Of a stretch of 64,000 bases of DNA, positions 42,032 through 54,663 are shown in pieces. Position numbers and translations under genes: made by a program. Every line of letters starts with the position of its first letter. Positions within the stretch are counted from its first letter, which is position 1. Under the pieces are notes generated by a model. The model had not been told where the DNA came from. It did no database searches and saw nothing but the letters and a program-made list of their open reading frames with translations. This DNA comes from Pseudopithomyces maydicus (taxonomy: Eukaryota; Ascomycota; Dothideomycetes; Pleosporales; Didymosphaeriaceae), in the NCBI GenBank assembly GCA_026873275.1, contig JANTUC010000007.1, positions 868,001-932,000 of the forward strand. The letters are read 5' to 3'.

Positions 42032-45000
42032 ATGGTGTTCTTGGGCATCTACCGGGCCATCTACGACTATGTGCCCCAGGGCCACAACGAGATCGCCCTT
42101 GCCGAGGGCGACCTGTTGATGGTGCTGGAGAAGCCGACCGACGACGACTGGTGGAAGGCCAAGAAGAAGAGCTCCGATGAAGACGATGAGGAGCCCGAGG
42201 GCTTGATTCCAAACAACTACATCGAGGAGGTAAGTCAGACCTCCCACCGCACCCGGTGCACGCCAGGATGCAGCTGCTGACGCCGTGCTCCACCTCCAGG
42301 CAGCCCCCATTTCCAAGGCCAAGGCCCTCTACGACTACGCCCGCCAAACCGACGAAGAACTCTCCTTCCAGGAGGACGCCGTGCTCGATGTCTACGACGC
42401 TTCCGATCCGGACTGGACCCTTGTGGGCTTGGACGGCGACTACGGCTTTGCGCCTGCCAACTACATCCAGGATGGCGTTGCCGCTGCTGAGTCGGCCGTG
42501 TCTCCATCGCTACCCTCTCGACCTCCCACCGTTCCCGCCGCTCCCGACTCGGACGACGGTCAGGGACCACCCACTCCTGACAGCCCTGTGCATCCAAGCC
42601 CCGCCGCCGCTCTCGCCGGTATCATCCAGAAGAAGTCGCAGCAATCCGCTCCGCCTGCAGAGGACTACAATCCTCCCCCAAAGCCCAGAGGCGTGTCCAG
42701 TTCACCCCTGAAGAGTCTGACGACGAAGCTCCTCCTCCGCCACGCCTACCCCAACGACCGCCCTCTGGGCAGCTGTCGCCCCCGCCAACCCAGTATGCAC
42801 AGTTTACCGCTACCTCCCCGCGCTCTCCCGAGAGTGACTCGTTCAGATCCCCACCTCCTCGGAGCGTCACTTTCGACCAATACGACCCACCCGATGACCG
42901 TAACCAGCCCCCCACGCCTTTGTCAGGTTCCGGGTACCATTTATATAATATTTACGAGTATTTGACCCAGCCGGGAAAGAACAAAAAACTGCCAATTACG
43001 CTGGGTGTCAACATTGCCAAGGGCCTCATCATGATTGCGCCTGAGAAGTCGCGCGACGGGCCGCAACAGGAATGGACGGCCGACAAGCTGGAGTATTACT
43101 CGCAGGAGGGCAAGCATGTTTTCATGACACTCAAGCAGCCAAGCAAAGACGTGGACTTCCACTGCGGCGCAAAAGACACGGCTTCGGAAATTTGCTCGGC
43201 GTTAGGCGAGCTATCTGGCGCAGCAAAAGGTGCTGGTCTTCGTGAAGTACTGGCCGCAGGATCTCGAGGCTCCAACGTGCAGAGGAAAGGCGTCATGTTA
43301 TTCGATTTCATGGCCCAAGGCGACGATGAGGTTACGGTAGGGCTCGGCGATGAGATACTGGTTCTGGACGATTCGGCAAGCGACGAGTGGTGGAAAGTGC
43401 GGAGGCTGAAGAATGGCAAAGAGGGCGTGGTGCCAGCTAACTATGTTGAGGTTACAGAATCCCTTCCCCTATCACCGCCCGCCGCCGCCCTTGCCCGCTC
43501 TGGCACCAATGCCGGACGATCTATCGTAGATCAAAACCGACTAGAGGAGGAGGAACTGACACGCCAGGTTGCGAAAAGTAGGAAACGAGAAAGTGACGCT
43601 AGGAATGATCAGGTAGGACCTGGTTTGCATTTACCTGCGCGTCATTCAAGTCTTCTGCGAACAAAAGTTGACCATCCTCGTACGTCACAGAGAAGTAAGC
43701 GCGATAGCTCAGCGAAAGACTCGAAGACCGCCTCTAAGCCAAGTGAGTAATCCCTCATCTGGCTCTGCTCGGTTCTGCATGGAAAGTCAGGCTAACCTGT
43801 ACAGATTCTGCGAAGCTACGAACGTGGACCGATCGATCAGGCTCCTTCAAAGTCGAGGCCGAATTCCTCACTATCAAAGACGGCAAAATTCATCTCCACA
43901 AGGTCAACGGTGTCAAGATTGCTGTTCCAGTACCCAAGATGTCTGTAGAAGATTTGGAATATGTCGAGCGAGCGACAGGCATATCGTTGGATGACGATAA
44001 GCCTTTATCAGACATCAAGAGAAGAAGCACTCAACGTGCTAAAGAAACCGCTACACAACAACGCTCTACATCCGGTATCACGGTGGAACAGGGACCTACT
44101 TATGATTGGTTTGACTTCTTCTTGCAATGTGGTGTCAATCCTCAAATCTGCGAAAGGTACGCACAAGCTTTCACTCGCGACCAAATGGGGGAAGAGAACA
44201 TACCAGACATTACCGAAAAGCTCCTACGAACTTTGGGGGTCAAAGAAGGAGATATCCTTCGTATAATGAAATTTCTAGATGCCAAATATAACCGCACTGG
44301 TGGCGACAAGCGGAGTGTCAGCTTCGCCGAAAACGGGGAAGATTCAGGGGGTCTGTTCTCTGGACCCGGTGGTACCCTAAGGAACAACACTCGCAAAGGA
44401 CGACCGGCTCCGCCCGTACAGACCAACGATGTTGTCGACCCGAAAGCCTTTGAACAAAAGACGGATGATACGGTTAAGAAGCCCGCAGTTGCAGACGCAG
44501 TAGCAACACCTCTTGCATCTGCCTCTGTACCAGGAAACAAGGCTGATGGTTTCGACGACAATGCCTGGGATGTAAAGCCCGCACGATCAGTGTCCGCTTC
44601 GGCGGCACCAGTGGCCCCGTCACCACCTCCAGCATCGGCACCGGCCCCTACGCCGGCACCAGCACCAGCACCGCCCGCACTCACAGGATCCATGGGCGAA
44701 CTGTCTCTTCTTGACATGCCTGCCTTGAAGCCAGAGGTGCCGGCACCAGCTGCACCAGCGCCAGCGCCAGCCGAAGCACCGGCGCAGGCTGCACAAGCAT
44801 CACAGCCTCAGGGTGCCAACCAGTCACTGTTCGATCAAGTTGCTGCTGTCAAGGCTGTACCACCTCAGCAACTTGCTCCACCGCGCCTGCGACCTCAAGC
44901 ACCCCAGCAACAGAGCCAAGGTAGTCTCATTGCCCCTCCACCCCAGCGAGCAGCATCTGCTCCTCAGAACCAGCAAGCGTTCGCTCCACCACCTGCCCTA

Positions 45001-45699
45001 CAGCCCCAGCTAACAGGGTACAATCCCAACATGCATACACAAGTTTCTCCGCCCGGTCAAAGCTTGCAGGACCTGAACATGCAGCGTATGCAACAACAGG
45101 CCACCGGGTTCCAGCCGCAGTCTCAGTTTGGTCAATTCCAGCAGAATGGCATGAACGGCATGAACGGTTTGATGCCACAGCCAACGGGCTTCAACCCCAT
45201 GTCGCCGCAGCAGCCACAACAGACAGGGTTTATGCCCATGCAAACTCAACCCACAGGATTCCAAGCTCCCATGCAGCAGCCTTTCCAAACGGGATTCCAG
45301 CCCGGCTTCCAGCAAAACTTCCAGGCCCCACAGATGCCACTCCAGGCGCAGCCTACAGGATTCAACTCGTTCACAACGTCTCCGCTCAATCCTCAAGCGA
45401 CGGGGGTGAACCGCTTCCTACCCCCAGCGATCCAGCCGCAGCCGACTGGCTTCGGCCAGGCCCTCCTCCGATGCCACCGATGCCCCCGATGCCTGCCATG
45501 CCCACGGCAGCGCCACTGGTTCCCCAGAAGACAGGGCCTCCGCCACCAGTACGGTTCGGGACGCAGCCGGCCAAGAAGCTCGCACCGCAGCCAACAGGGC
45601 GGGCCAACCTTGCCAAAGCCAGTAAGTATGCACCTCTGCTATGTTTGGTCATTGAAAGTAACGATGACGACAGCGCCGGAAAACCCGTTCGGGTTCTAA
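42032..45699 (+). CDS. SLA1: Actin cytoskeleton-regulatory complex protein Sla1 (two single-base frame breaks)
   Basis: Exons 42032-42229, 42300-43742, 43805-45621 and 45674-45699. The domain order is that of Sla1: SH3-1 (residues about 4-66), SH3-2 (about 70-130), SH3-3 (about 397-451), SHD1 (about 550-605, RTWTDRSGSFKVEAEF...KIHLHKVNG) which binds NPFxD cargo signals, SHD2/SAM (about 646-707), then an Ala/Pro region and a C-terminal array of QxTGF units, the type phosphorylated by Ark1/Prk1 kinases. It ends ENPFGF. Sla1 couples cargo and ubiquitin to Arp2/3-driven actin assembly in endocytic patches. Two bases are missing: one C in the C5 run 42675-42679 and one near 45461-45463. With them the exons sum to 1162 codons. 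An essential-type gene so well preserved argues for sequencing error. Confidence 0.92.
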
Positions 45700-46877
45700 G
45701 TGTCTCACTCGTGCATTTTTGGGGACAGTGGACATGTTCCATATCCCGGTGAGATATACGTGTTGTATATAGTATCGGTATCTGGGCCTATTTTCGTTAT
45801 TTGTACGGTGCATGGTATCCTGGTGTCTTTATGTGCCGCACTGCACTGCACTGTTCGCCGTCGTGTCTTCTTTGCTGCACGACGGTGTGTTCTCTATATA
45901 TAATTATGGGATGCGGGGTAGAGGGTGGCGCAGGGGCACGGAGGCACGGGGGCAGGGGGGCTCGGGGGTACCTAGGTAGAGGCGTGGGGTAGAAATTTTT
46001 AATGCATGAAGTACGAAGTGTCAAATGTGTCATCCGAGTTCTTCGCGTGCACAATGTCGAATGGCCGTCGAATAAAGGGAGAGGTGGAGGTGCAGATGAG
46101 ACGGATCCGTAGGCGAAGCTTTTCTTAATGTCTCGGCGGTGAGCTTAGCCTGGCGAGATCCCTGGCGAGATTCCTGACTGTGTGGCGCACCGTGGTCATG
46201 ACGCTCGGGGGCTACTTTGGACGCCGGTCCTCGGTGGCCCTCGGTGGTCCTCGCTGCACGGAAAAACCCCTCGCCCAAGGCTCCGATGAGTTTTTTTTTT
46301 TTTTTTTTTTTTTGAAGCCATGGTGTCTTCCTCTTCGAGGCGCAGTCAGCCGTCGCGTCGCCATGGATTGCGTATGGCGTGTGTGGCGTGTGGCGTGCGG
46401 CTTGTGGCTTGTGGTAGAAGGCAAGCTTCGTCATGGGCGGATAAGCGGAATGCTTGATGCGCCAATCATGTGGCCGTGCACAAGTCGAGTGGCGCCTGCT
46501 TCCTGCGTGTGCGACTGGACGGGCCCTGCATCCCCGCTCCATAAAGGCCCGTCTTGTTAAAAGGCGCCCGCTGCCCTGCTCACCTCCTGCTGCTGCCCGT
46601 TTCCCTGCGCCCTCCTCCCTCATCTCCCGTCGCTCCTCCTCCATCCCATCACTTGTCGTCGCTACAACTTGAACGGATCCCCGGCAAGCCCACGCGCCAC
46701 CAGACATACCACACTACTACATCCACGGGTAGCCCTCGGCGCACATCATTGCCCATCCGAGAGACCCTAGCGTGCCGGGCACGAGTCGAGCGTGCAAACG
46801 AGAGAGATTGCGACCGCGACAGACAGCGACTGCGACTGCGAATTCGAAGAGATAGCTGCGATTGATATCTGAGCATC
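45700..46877. other. Intergenic region
   Basis: SLA1 3' flank and the promoter/leader of the CYSTM-like gene. Contains a 23-base T homopolymer at 46291-46313. Frames here are shadows. Confidence 0.5.
46291..46313. repeat. T23 homopolymer
   Basis: Twenty-three consecutive T residues, read directly. The true length may be uncertain given the homopolymer problems seen elsewhere in the window. Confidence 0.85.
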
Positions 46878-47262
46878 ATGTCCGCACAAGGCTACTACAA
46901 CAACCAGGGTCCTCAATACCCACAGCAAAGGTATGCGCCCGCTGCTGCACCCCATCTCCATTGCTTGATTCCATCTACCCCCTTCTCGGAAGAGCTCGAC
47001 GCTGACCCTTGCTTCTAGCTATGGCCCTCCCCAAGGCGGCTACAACCAACAGTATGGCGGCCCGCCTCCGCAGCAGCAGCAGATGTACTATGGCCCACCC
47101 CAGGGACAGCAAATGCAGTACCAGCAGGCCCCTCAGCCCAAACAGAAGAAAGACCGCGGCTGTCTAGGCGCATGTCTGGCTGCACTGTGCTGCTGCTTCG
47201 TGTGCGAGGAAGGATGCGAGTGCTGCGCCGAATGCTGCGAATGCGCCGAGGAGTGTTGTTAG
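46878..47262 (+). CDS. Cysteine-rich CYSTM-like small protein
   Basis: Exons 46878-46930 and 47019-47262 (88-bp intron GTATGC...TTCTAG) give 98 residues. The N-terminal 60 residues are Gln/Tyr/Gly/Pro-rich (YGPPQGG and GGPPPQQQQ repeats). The C terminus packs cysteines around a short hydrophobic stretch (CLGACLAALCCCFVCEE, then CECCAECCECAEECC). This is the layout of the CYSTM module, a tail-anchored cysteine-rich membrane segment found across eukaryotes and linked to stress tolerance and metal or redox handling. In fungi these proteins are probably S-acylated. Specific function is unknown. Confidence 0.85.
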
Positions 47263-49213
47263 GAGGGCACGGCTGTAATGTGAGATGAGCAGGAAGCTCA
47301 TGGGGAAGTGAAGGCGTGTGCCCAGTTGGTTGAATATTTGTACTTCTAGCGGGCGGATTGGAGCCTTGGAACGCGCTGGTCTTCTGGGCTGGGTCGGTAT
47401 ACCTAAATTTTTCTTTTGTCTTACGATTCCAGTTTGTTCAATCTTACATCTTTTTCGTCAATTGTACATTTTATTTACTCTCGGACATAGTCGGGCAAGT
47501 GCCGCCCCCTGGGTGATTCAGCAGCTGCGTGCCTTCTACATGCATGAGAACAGCAATGATGACAACCCTACGTAGGACAGGAAGGAACGTCCTAGCAAGC
47601 ACTTGGGAGCACTCTTGAACCCTAACCATCATTACACAGAGCACATTCAGTTTCTTTGTTCTTTTTTTCCGTCCTTGGCCATTTTTATACCAAATACCAA
47701 GCAAAGCTGAATCGTGGTTCCTGGATGCTCCGCGGAGAAGCTCAAGACTGTTCGTCGCGATGCAGACTTTGGAAAGATAGCTTGCTAGCTATTTGAATCT
47801 ATCGACTGCGGTCTTTGGTTGATCGATGGAATTAAGTTTGGGTGGTGACGCCAAACACGCCGCACGAATCCCTCAAACTTTATCATTGTTGTAACGCACG
47901 TCAGCGAGATCGACCCTTGCTGTGACGTCAATAAAGGGAGGCTATCCTAGTTATGCAGGGTCTTGGGCGGACTCAAATGGCCTTGGTGGAATACGCAGAT
48001 GGGTTGGTTCGAGTGACTGGAACTCTCGTGGCACCAGCGAATACACGGAGAATACTTGGCACTAGCAGGACCCATGGAGTGCCCGCGGGTCCAACCAGAT
48101 TTTGTGGAGTGGACGGTGCGCTAGTTTGGAAGATGGGCCTGGCAGGTGCTAGGAACTGGTGTTTGTCAAAGTGCGAATAAGCCTGGGAAACAACATCATA
48201 GGCTAGAGTTTCCCACATTTCTTTACTTCCCGTCAAATTTCCCTAGCCTGCCGAAATAGAGACTCGCCTGTCGGCTTCACTGTGCATAACAAAGAGCCCC
48301 AAGTTCGTCGATACCATGACTGAGTCAGAGCAGAGATATCCACTCTCTCCATACTCCACACTACATGCGACGACCACACATCTGTCATACCGAAGATCAA
48401 TTCCGATCAACAACCACCATTGTCAAGGCACTAGATTCAAAGGTTTACAAATTCTCGAAGTTGGTTTGATTCCAAATTTTGTCAAAGGCAGCGAGGAAAC
48501 GATGCCAAAAAGCCCAGCCAAAACGGTCAAGACTCTTGGGTCCCCACCGTTCAAACGCAACGATATCTCGCCCAACTTAGCACATAAGATCGGCATGAAA
48601 CGTTAGAGGATAACATGCGAGGCCGGAGACTCCGCACCCGGCGCTTCTGTTGCGCGCGTCTCCACGGCCCATCTGCTTCCCCATCTCCATTCTAGCGAAG
48701 CGAAGTGAAGCGAAGCCTGCCGTCGCCATTTCCCCCATGGGTCACTTGTACTTGCATGGTATTTTTTGTTTTTGTTTTTGTTTTCGCGAATGAGCACGCA
48801 GACATAGGAAAAGGGCAACCCGCATGTGATATTAAAACTTGAGATCTAAATTACGTCGGTGACCAACGTACTGGTGGTATCAAATCTAGAATCTAGAAGC
48901 CGGGTATGCAATTTGCCCTCCTCCCAAGCGCCATCGCTATGCTATAAGACAGAAGAGCGGGAATTAAATGTAATGAATGAAAAGCCACATCTGGTGCCGT
49001 GCAAGGTAGTCCTCAGCCAAATACGATACATGCTGTGCCGCCCTTCTCAGCTTCCGATGCTGTTGCGGACAGGGGCTGGGGACGGGACAAGTGGCGGCGC
49101 ATAGAACGAGCGTGGAATTGAATGGTAAGAAATCTTGTGATGCAGTTTAGTCCATGTAGGATTTGATCGACGAGTGTTTTTTCTGGATGAAATGGCATAT
49201 GGCTGCGGTTCGC
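47263..49213. other. Intergenic region
   Basis: 1.95 kb. One 96-codon ATG frame (48316-48606) is listed separately. A TGACGTCAATAAA (CRE-like) site occurs at about 47921-47933 and a TTTTTG repeat at about 48763-48785. Otherwise nothing is seen. Confidence 0.45.
48316..48606 (+). CDS. Hypothetical ORF, 96 residues
   Basis: ATG-started frame encoding a basic, hydrophilic 96-residue product without signal peptide, membrane helix or known motif. No intron signals extend it. It may be random. Confidence 0.2.
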   Translation: MTESEQRYPLSPYSTLHATTTHLSYRRSIPINNHHCQGTRFKGLQILEVGLIPNFVKGSEETMPKSPAKTVKTLGSPPFKRNDISPNLAHKIGMKR

Positions 49214-50926
49214 CTAGTCCTCGACATCTTCGTCGCGGCCCGGGTACATGATGTCTTGAACAACGACTGCCCGTATATTGTGGTACAGGACAAACGCCCA
49301 CATGAGGAGAACGGCGACCGTTAACCCATTTGCGACGTACAATATGATCTCATCTTTCAGGCTGTTGCCGATGTTGATGGTTGCGATGATGAAGCCAGAG
49401 TTGGGGAACACCATGGCCCACCAACCAAGATGGAAGTATTCGGGACGAGAATGCAGGACCTTTTCACCTTGTCAGCGAATGATCCCAGATTGAATAACAG
49501 TATGACTTACAGCAATAAAAGCGATCATAAAGAACCACATAGCCAATACCCACAGAAACAGCGCCGAGACCAGGGCCAACGTACGCAGCACCTTGGCATC
49601 CATTATACCGTCGCTCTGTAGGTCGAAGTCGTCCGGAAGAGCGTTAGCCATGCCGATGAAGGCAAGTGCTGTGAAAGAAGGTGGACCAACGCCGATGAAC
49701 ATGGCACCTCGGTGCTCACGGTTGGGGTATCCGACTTGCATCAGACGACCGATGTAGTGAGCGTACATGAGAATACTCATTGTGAAACCCAGGCCTTGAC
49801 AGCCCAGCCCAGCCGCAATGATTGGCATTCGCGCCGAGACCGGTTGGTCTTTCGCAATGACTGCTGCAACTGTGCCACCCAACATGATGGGGAAGATGGG
49901 CAGCAGCCACGACGGCATGAACTTCGTGAGCGCGTAGCTGTGATGCGCGAAAAGGAAAGAGTACTGGAAGACGGCGAGACAGAAGGTCATGAAGACGTAG
50001 ACCCAGAAAGCAATAGCCATGCTGGTGACGATCCACCCGCGCATTGGGTGATCTGCCTCGTATGCTTCCACAACGTACTTCTGAGTTCCAGTAATGATGG
50101 TCGCAACAGAGAGAAAGAACGGGCCTAGGAAAAACGTCTCACGCTCGTGAGTCACAGACTCCTTGAATGTGCCTGGGAACTTGGTGAAGCGCAGAACCAT
50201 GCATGCACCTAGAGCAGCGAAGAAGATCAAGTTGACGACGTAGAAGATGGCACCGATGGTGATCAGACCGGGAAAGCGATGGGGCTGAACGGCGATGAGT
50301 GTCGAGATACCGCCAGTGGCCATAGTCAGCGTATACCAAGCCCAAGTAAAGTGCTTCAGCCTCTGACCAAAAGGCATCCAAGGTTGATTTGGATCTTTCT
50401 TGTGAGGGTCGTGAGGCTCTACTGCTGCTTTCTCCTTGTCCATGTCAATCGAGTCTCGTGGGGACTCGTTAGGTGTTGGTTGTACCGATTGCTCCGTTAC
50501 GTATGTTGGGTTTCGGAAGGGGTCCTTGCCTTTGACATCTTCGGGATATCCGTTCATGTTGACGGGACCTGGAAAGTAGCCCTGTTGTTGGTTGGAACCA
50601 AAGCTCTGGAAGGTCTGGCCTTGGTTTGGTGGTGCGTATTGACCTCCAGGCGTCTGAACCCATGTGTTCGTCCGTGAGGTCTGGCCAGAAAGGTTTCGAC
50701 CATGGCCGGGATCAGAGCTGGGGTTGTCGAAATTAGGGTTGAAACCGTTGTTGCTGTTATTGTAGTTGTTGCTGTTGTTGTTGTAGTTGTTGTTGTAGTT
50801 GTTGTTGTAGTTGTTATTGTTGTTAAAATCGTTGTTGTTGTTACTGTTGCTGCCAGTGTTGTTGCTGTTGTTGCCGTTGTTGCCGTTACCGAAGGAAAGA
50901 TCGGCCGGTTGGAATCGAGAATCCAT
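49214..50926 (-). CDS. C4-dicarboxylate/malate transporter, Mae1 (TDT/SLAC1) family, polyasparagine N terminus
   Basis: Exons 50926-49511 and 49459-49214 on the minus strand (51-bp intron GTAAGT...AAAAG) give 553 residues from the ATG at 50926. The same frame is open to another ATG at 51124, adding 66 mostly hydrophobic residues that look like translated leader; I prefer the internal start. Residues 12-61 are nearly all asparagine with Gly/Ser/Tyr interruptions. After a 160-residue hydrophilic region come ten membrane segments with family marks FTWAWYTLTMATGGIS, HERETFFLGPF, SWLLPIFPIMLGGTVA and WWAMVFPNSGFIIATI. Mae1-type proteins move malate or other C4 acids; related Ssu1 exports sulfite. 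The malate assignment is by closest resemblance. Confidence 0.88.
50744..50893 (-). repeat. Asn-codon (AAC/AAT) trinucleotide repeat inside the transporter gene
   Basis: About 150 bp of AAC/AAT codons in the coding orientation (GTT/ATT on the plus strand) encode the polyasparagine tract. Likely length-polymorphic. Confidence 0.9.
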
Positions 50927-53299
50927 ATTGGAAGGTCGAAGGGTGTCCTGCACCACGAAATGAATGGAGCAAAAACGCCGATAATAAATAGGAGAGAAAA
51001 GGAGAAGAAAGAAAAAATAAGGTTGAACCAGCACCGGGCCGCTTGAGAAGAGAATGAAAGATGGCGACAGCGGGGGCGAAGTAGTGATAGACAAGATACC
51101 CAAGCTATTAAAGCTCGGGTCCATCCCTCACCCACGCTGTTTCAAAGCGGGAACCCATTGGTGCTTCCGTCTGGAGTAGCGCTTAGTAGAACGACTGGGC
51201 GTTCCGTGGTAGGGGTGGAGAGGGATCTCATCTAGCTTGGCGGAGGCAATGTGTTACTTGGAAGCAGGCCTTCGTACCCACTGGGTAGCTTCAGATAAGG
51301 GCTTGTGTCAGGATGCACGTGGAAGGGACACTAGCTTGCTAGTCAGGGGCGAATCTAAGAGGGCGTCTGGTTTGAGCGGCTCCGCTCCGTCGATGCCAAG
51401 GCGTCTTGACATTGGTACCCGAAGTGGATAAAGCAGGACCATAGTCGCTTTGAGCTTCACAGTCACACAGGCGGAAATGACGATCATCGTCATGACGACG
51501 GTTCGGGCTGTGCAATGGAGTGGAACCAAGGGTGGTGCTCGCGGCTTTGTTGGGCTCTTGAGAATGATGAGATATCAAATAAACTAGGCGAGATGTCCGA
51601 GACATGGTATGCACACGGCTCAGTACAACAAGCAAATGAAGGTTTCCAGGCCGGCGATGCTAGCAGGGGAAGCGGGAGGCTTGCGTACCACGGGGTATAT
51701 CCTGTAAAACATGTAGAGTCTGCGCGTCGAGGTAGGGAATTTTCTGAGGACAATCCGAAATCTTCCGACGGTAAATCTAGACCAATAAGACCCAAGGGCG
51801 GGAGATGGGCGGCGGTGCGGCTCAAAAGCAGTGTCCGCCGTTGGGAGGAGGTTGAAACCGGCCACGAAACGCCCTAGCGTACTCGACTGTGTCGACGTGT
51901 ATGCCAAGCACCCCACGTAAAACACGCACAAGAGCACCCCCACATGGCCCATACCCATACGGCGCAGAAAGTTGGCTTGGCTATCAAGGCTTTGGTCGAG
52001 CACGGCGTTGTGCAGAACAATGGTTGTTTAGCACCCCTTCCAGCATGGGCTTGGTATGTCGGATCAAGGTGCCAAGGGCGATAGGACCGTGGAAAGTCGC
52101 CGCCCAAGTCGCCCCCGGCGAAATGGGACCTGGGCTGTTACGGGAATCTCATTCGCTCAATCGAGCCTAAAGCTTGTACAGCCTTCGCGCAGCCAGGAAG
52201 AGAAGCTTCTGTGCATGTTCCTGAAACGGCTGCAGTCTGTACAGCATCGCGGCAGTCAGCCCTGGAAACGACACTGGCTCGATACGGCGAAGACAGTCTG
52301 CTGTACTGTGCTATCGTGGCAATGCAAATCTTCTGCTGATTGCAATCCCCGGGCAGTCTGCGGCCGCCGATCGCTCGAATTCGCACGTCTTGGCTATCTC
52401 TTGTACACACGCGTCGTCGCTCTCCGCTGGGTGGCATGCATAATTGTGGATGTTATGCCCATGTGATGACGGCGGAAAGGTGGATTTGAGTTGGGCAAGT
52501 TGGGCGAGTTGCGTGCTTGCTTCAAGACTGCTTGGGGCCGGGTGCCACTGCCCGGAGCCGAAAGCAAGGGCATGCCCGTACGTACATACATAAACATGCT
52601 CACTCTCTTCACAAAAAAAATGGCCCATGACGTTCTCCCAGGCTTGCCGTCAGGACCAAGTACGCGTACAGTAAGTACTGTGCTTGAACAATGCCCACAC
52701 GATGCTCTCTCAGCGAGAGCCAAGAGACGGCGGCGAGTAATTCGCGGCGACTGCAACCACATGCTTGCGCGTCGATGACTGCAGGCACAGACCCGAATCA
52801 TCCATGCCATCCACCTCGAAAAAAAAAAAAACTGATAAGCATGCAGGCGCTTCACACTTGGCAGCGCGAGGCTGCAGGCACCCCTTTGCGCTGCTGGGCT
52901 TCATTCAGCGCCTGGGCGCGCGAGGCTGCCCAACAACACATGCCTATAGTACGCGACTGTCCAGGTACCCATACTTCGCGGCGATCAAGCACCACTGAAG
53001 CACAGAATACCCTGTGCACACGGAGCTTGTGAACATGTTAGCGCAGCGGAGCGGAAGGATGCGCAGACGGCGCATGCGACGTCCCTCCGCCCCGCCCCAC
53101 TTGTCTCAGGCATCCTGGACATGGGAAACGTCTTATCACAGACACTGCCAAGCGAGCAAAATTAGAAAGGGGAAAAACATCGACGACCGTCGAGTCAACG
53201 AAACAAATCGTATATTCCGGACCACCAGAAATAAACCGGCTCAGCCATGTTGATTGTCTGCAGGAAAGATTGACCCAACTAGGACGTCCAAATCCACAA
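50927..53299. other. Long intergenic region
   Basis: 2.4 kb. Many overlapping frames of 60-150 codons on both strands but no domain, splice chain or codon pattern. Includes the transporter leader (with the in-frame upstream ATG at 51124) and the DUF1996 gene 3' flank. A12 run at about 52818-52831. Confidence 0.45.
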
Positions 53300-54663
53300 C
53301 TATTTCATGGGCATGGCACCAGGGAGATGGTCAAGCCCTACACAGCCACTGATTAGACAATGCTTTCGTCACCATGCATAGGGACTACTTACAGCCGTCG
53401 ATGTCTTCGTTCACCGTGGTTTTGATTGTGCACTTGTTCGCTTCCGCCACGCTCTGCGTCTTCAAGTTATTGCTCACCAGGCTCGTAGAGTCCATTGCCC
53501 TTTGAAGCGCGTCGCCTTTCCACCCGAACAAGTAGTCGCCGTGTGTCCCATACCCCCGGCTGTCGTCAAAACTCCATACAAAAGGTTGAGACCCGTCAGC
53601 AGGCCAGATCGACTTGTCGTTGAAAGCAGTCGTGTTCCACATGGTCTCGTAGGCCACTTGTGGCATCCGGACGGGATGAGAGGACGGACAAGCGCCCGCA
53701 TTCTGGAACATGCCCTTTACCGTGTTGTACATGTGGTCTTGATGGTTGGGACCTGTCGTGCACAATCAGTGGCCAGTACAGGATACATGTTCGTATTCAA
53801 CTCACTATCGAGATTCTTGCCATCCCAACAAGCTGGAGATTCACGAACGATCAGAGGCTATCTCCTAAGTCATAGGGTCACGGGCTTACAAGGGAAATGA
53901 TGTATTGCCATGATTCCAGCAGGGCATGGTTGTTTGGGAAAGTCGTTCGTCTCGCTACCCCGCGTCATGATGTCCTTCAAGCAAGTATAACGGAGACCAG
54001 GGTTTTTGCCCGAAGTGGTAGTAGGGCTACCTACTGTCATACGGAAGCCCTGTCTGCTGGTTAGCGTTTTAGCCATCTACGATGGGTCTGGAGTAGTCTC
54101 ACGGGCTTAAAGGAAGTGATCTTAGTCTTGCCGTTAGAGTTGAAGTCTTGTTGGAGATAGTATATAGTCATGCCACCAGTCAACGAGCCGAGAAGAGCAT
54201 TAGGGTACTGTGGCACACGTTTATACGTCCCGTTTCTGGCTTTGAAATACATCACAGCAGTCCAGTAGTTACTATAGCTTGTTAGTAACCAAGTGCGCAA
54301 ATAGTACTATGAGATTGGCATACCTGAAGTCTTCCGAGAAGGAGCAAGTTGTGCAGGTAGCCTTGGCACCAATATCACCACTCATGGTAGCGTTGAAAGC
54401 GTTACCTCCTACTATCTGTTCATACAAATGTATCAGTGTCTTGACTGTCTAAGGGATAAAGGGTGTCTTACCTGGTGAAGGTGAGCAGATGGCACTCTAC
54501 CTGGCTTAGGGTTGTCAGCTCTATGGCTAATCACGTTCTATGGAATAATGTAGTTTACCTCAACTACTGGATCAAGTCGCTGCATTGACAGTGTCGCGCA
54601 TCCAAACCGAATGTATGCCCAGGAAGGCGCCACAAGGGCGAGCGAGAAAATGGTCAACTTCAT
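53300..54663 (-). CDS. Secreted DUF1996 protein, eight exons
   Basis: Exons on the minus strand: 54663-54559, 54504-54472, 54415-54324, 54271-54103, 54049-53890, 53832-53806, 53752-53393, 53337-53300. They sum to 328 codons (327 residues). The signal peptide MKLTIFSLALVAPSWA is followed by the DUF1996 core: RFGCATLSMQRLDPVVEPG, HLHQIVGGNAFN, CTTCSFSEDFSNYWTAVMYF, FPSCWDGKNLDSPNHQDHM and WSFDDSRGYGTHGDYLFGWK. DUF1996 proteins are secreted, mostly fungal, of unknown biochemical role; some carry an added WSC domain, absent here. Exons 2, 6 and 8 are only 33, 27 and 38 nt. Every junction is GT/AG and preserves both frame and conserved family residues, which supports the model strongly. Confidence 0.88.
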
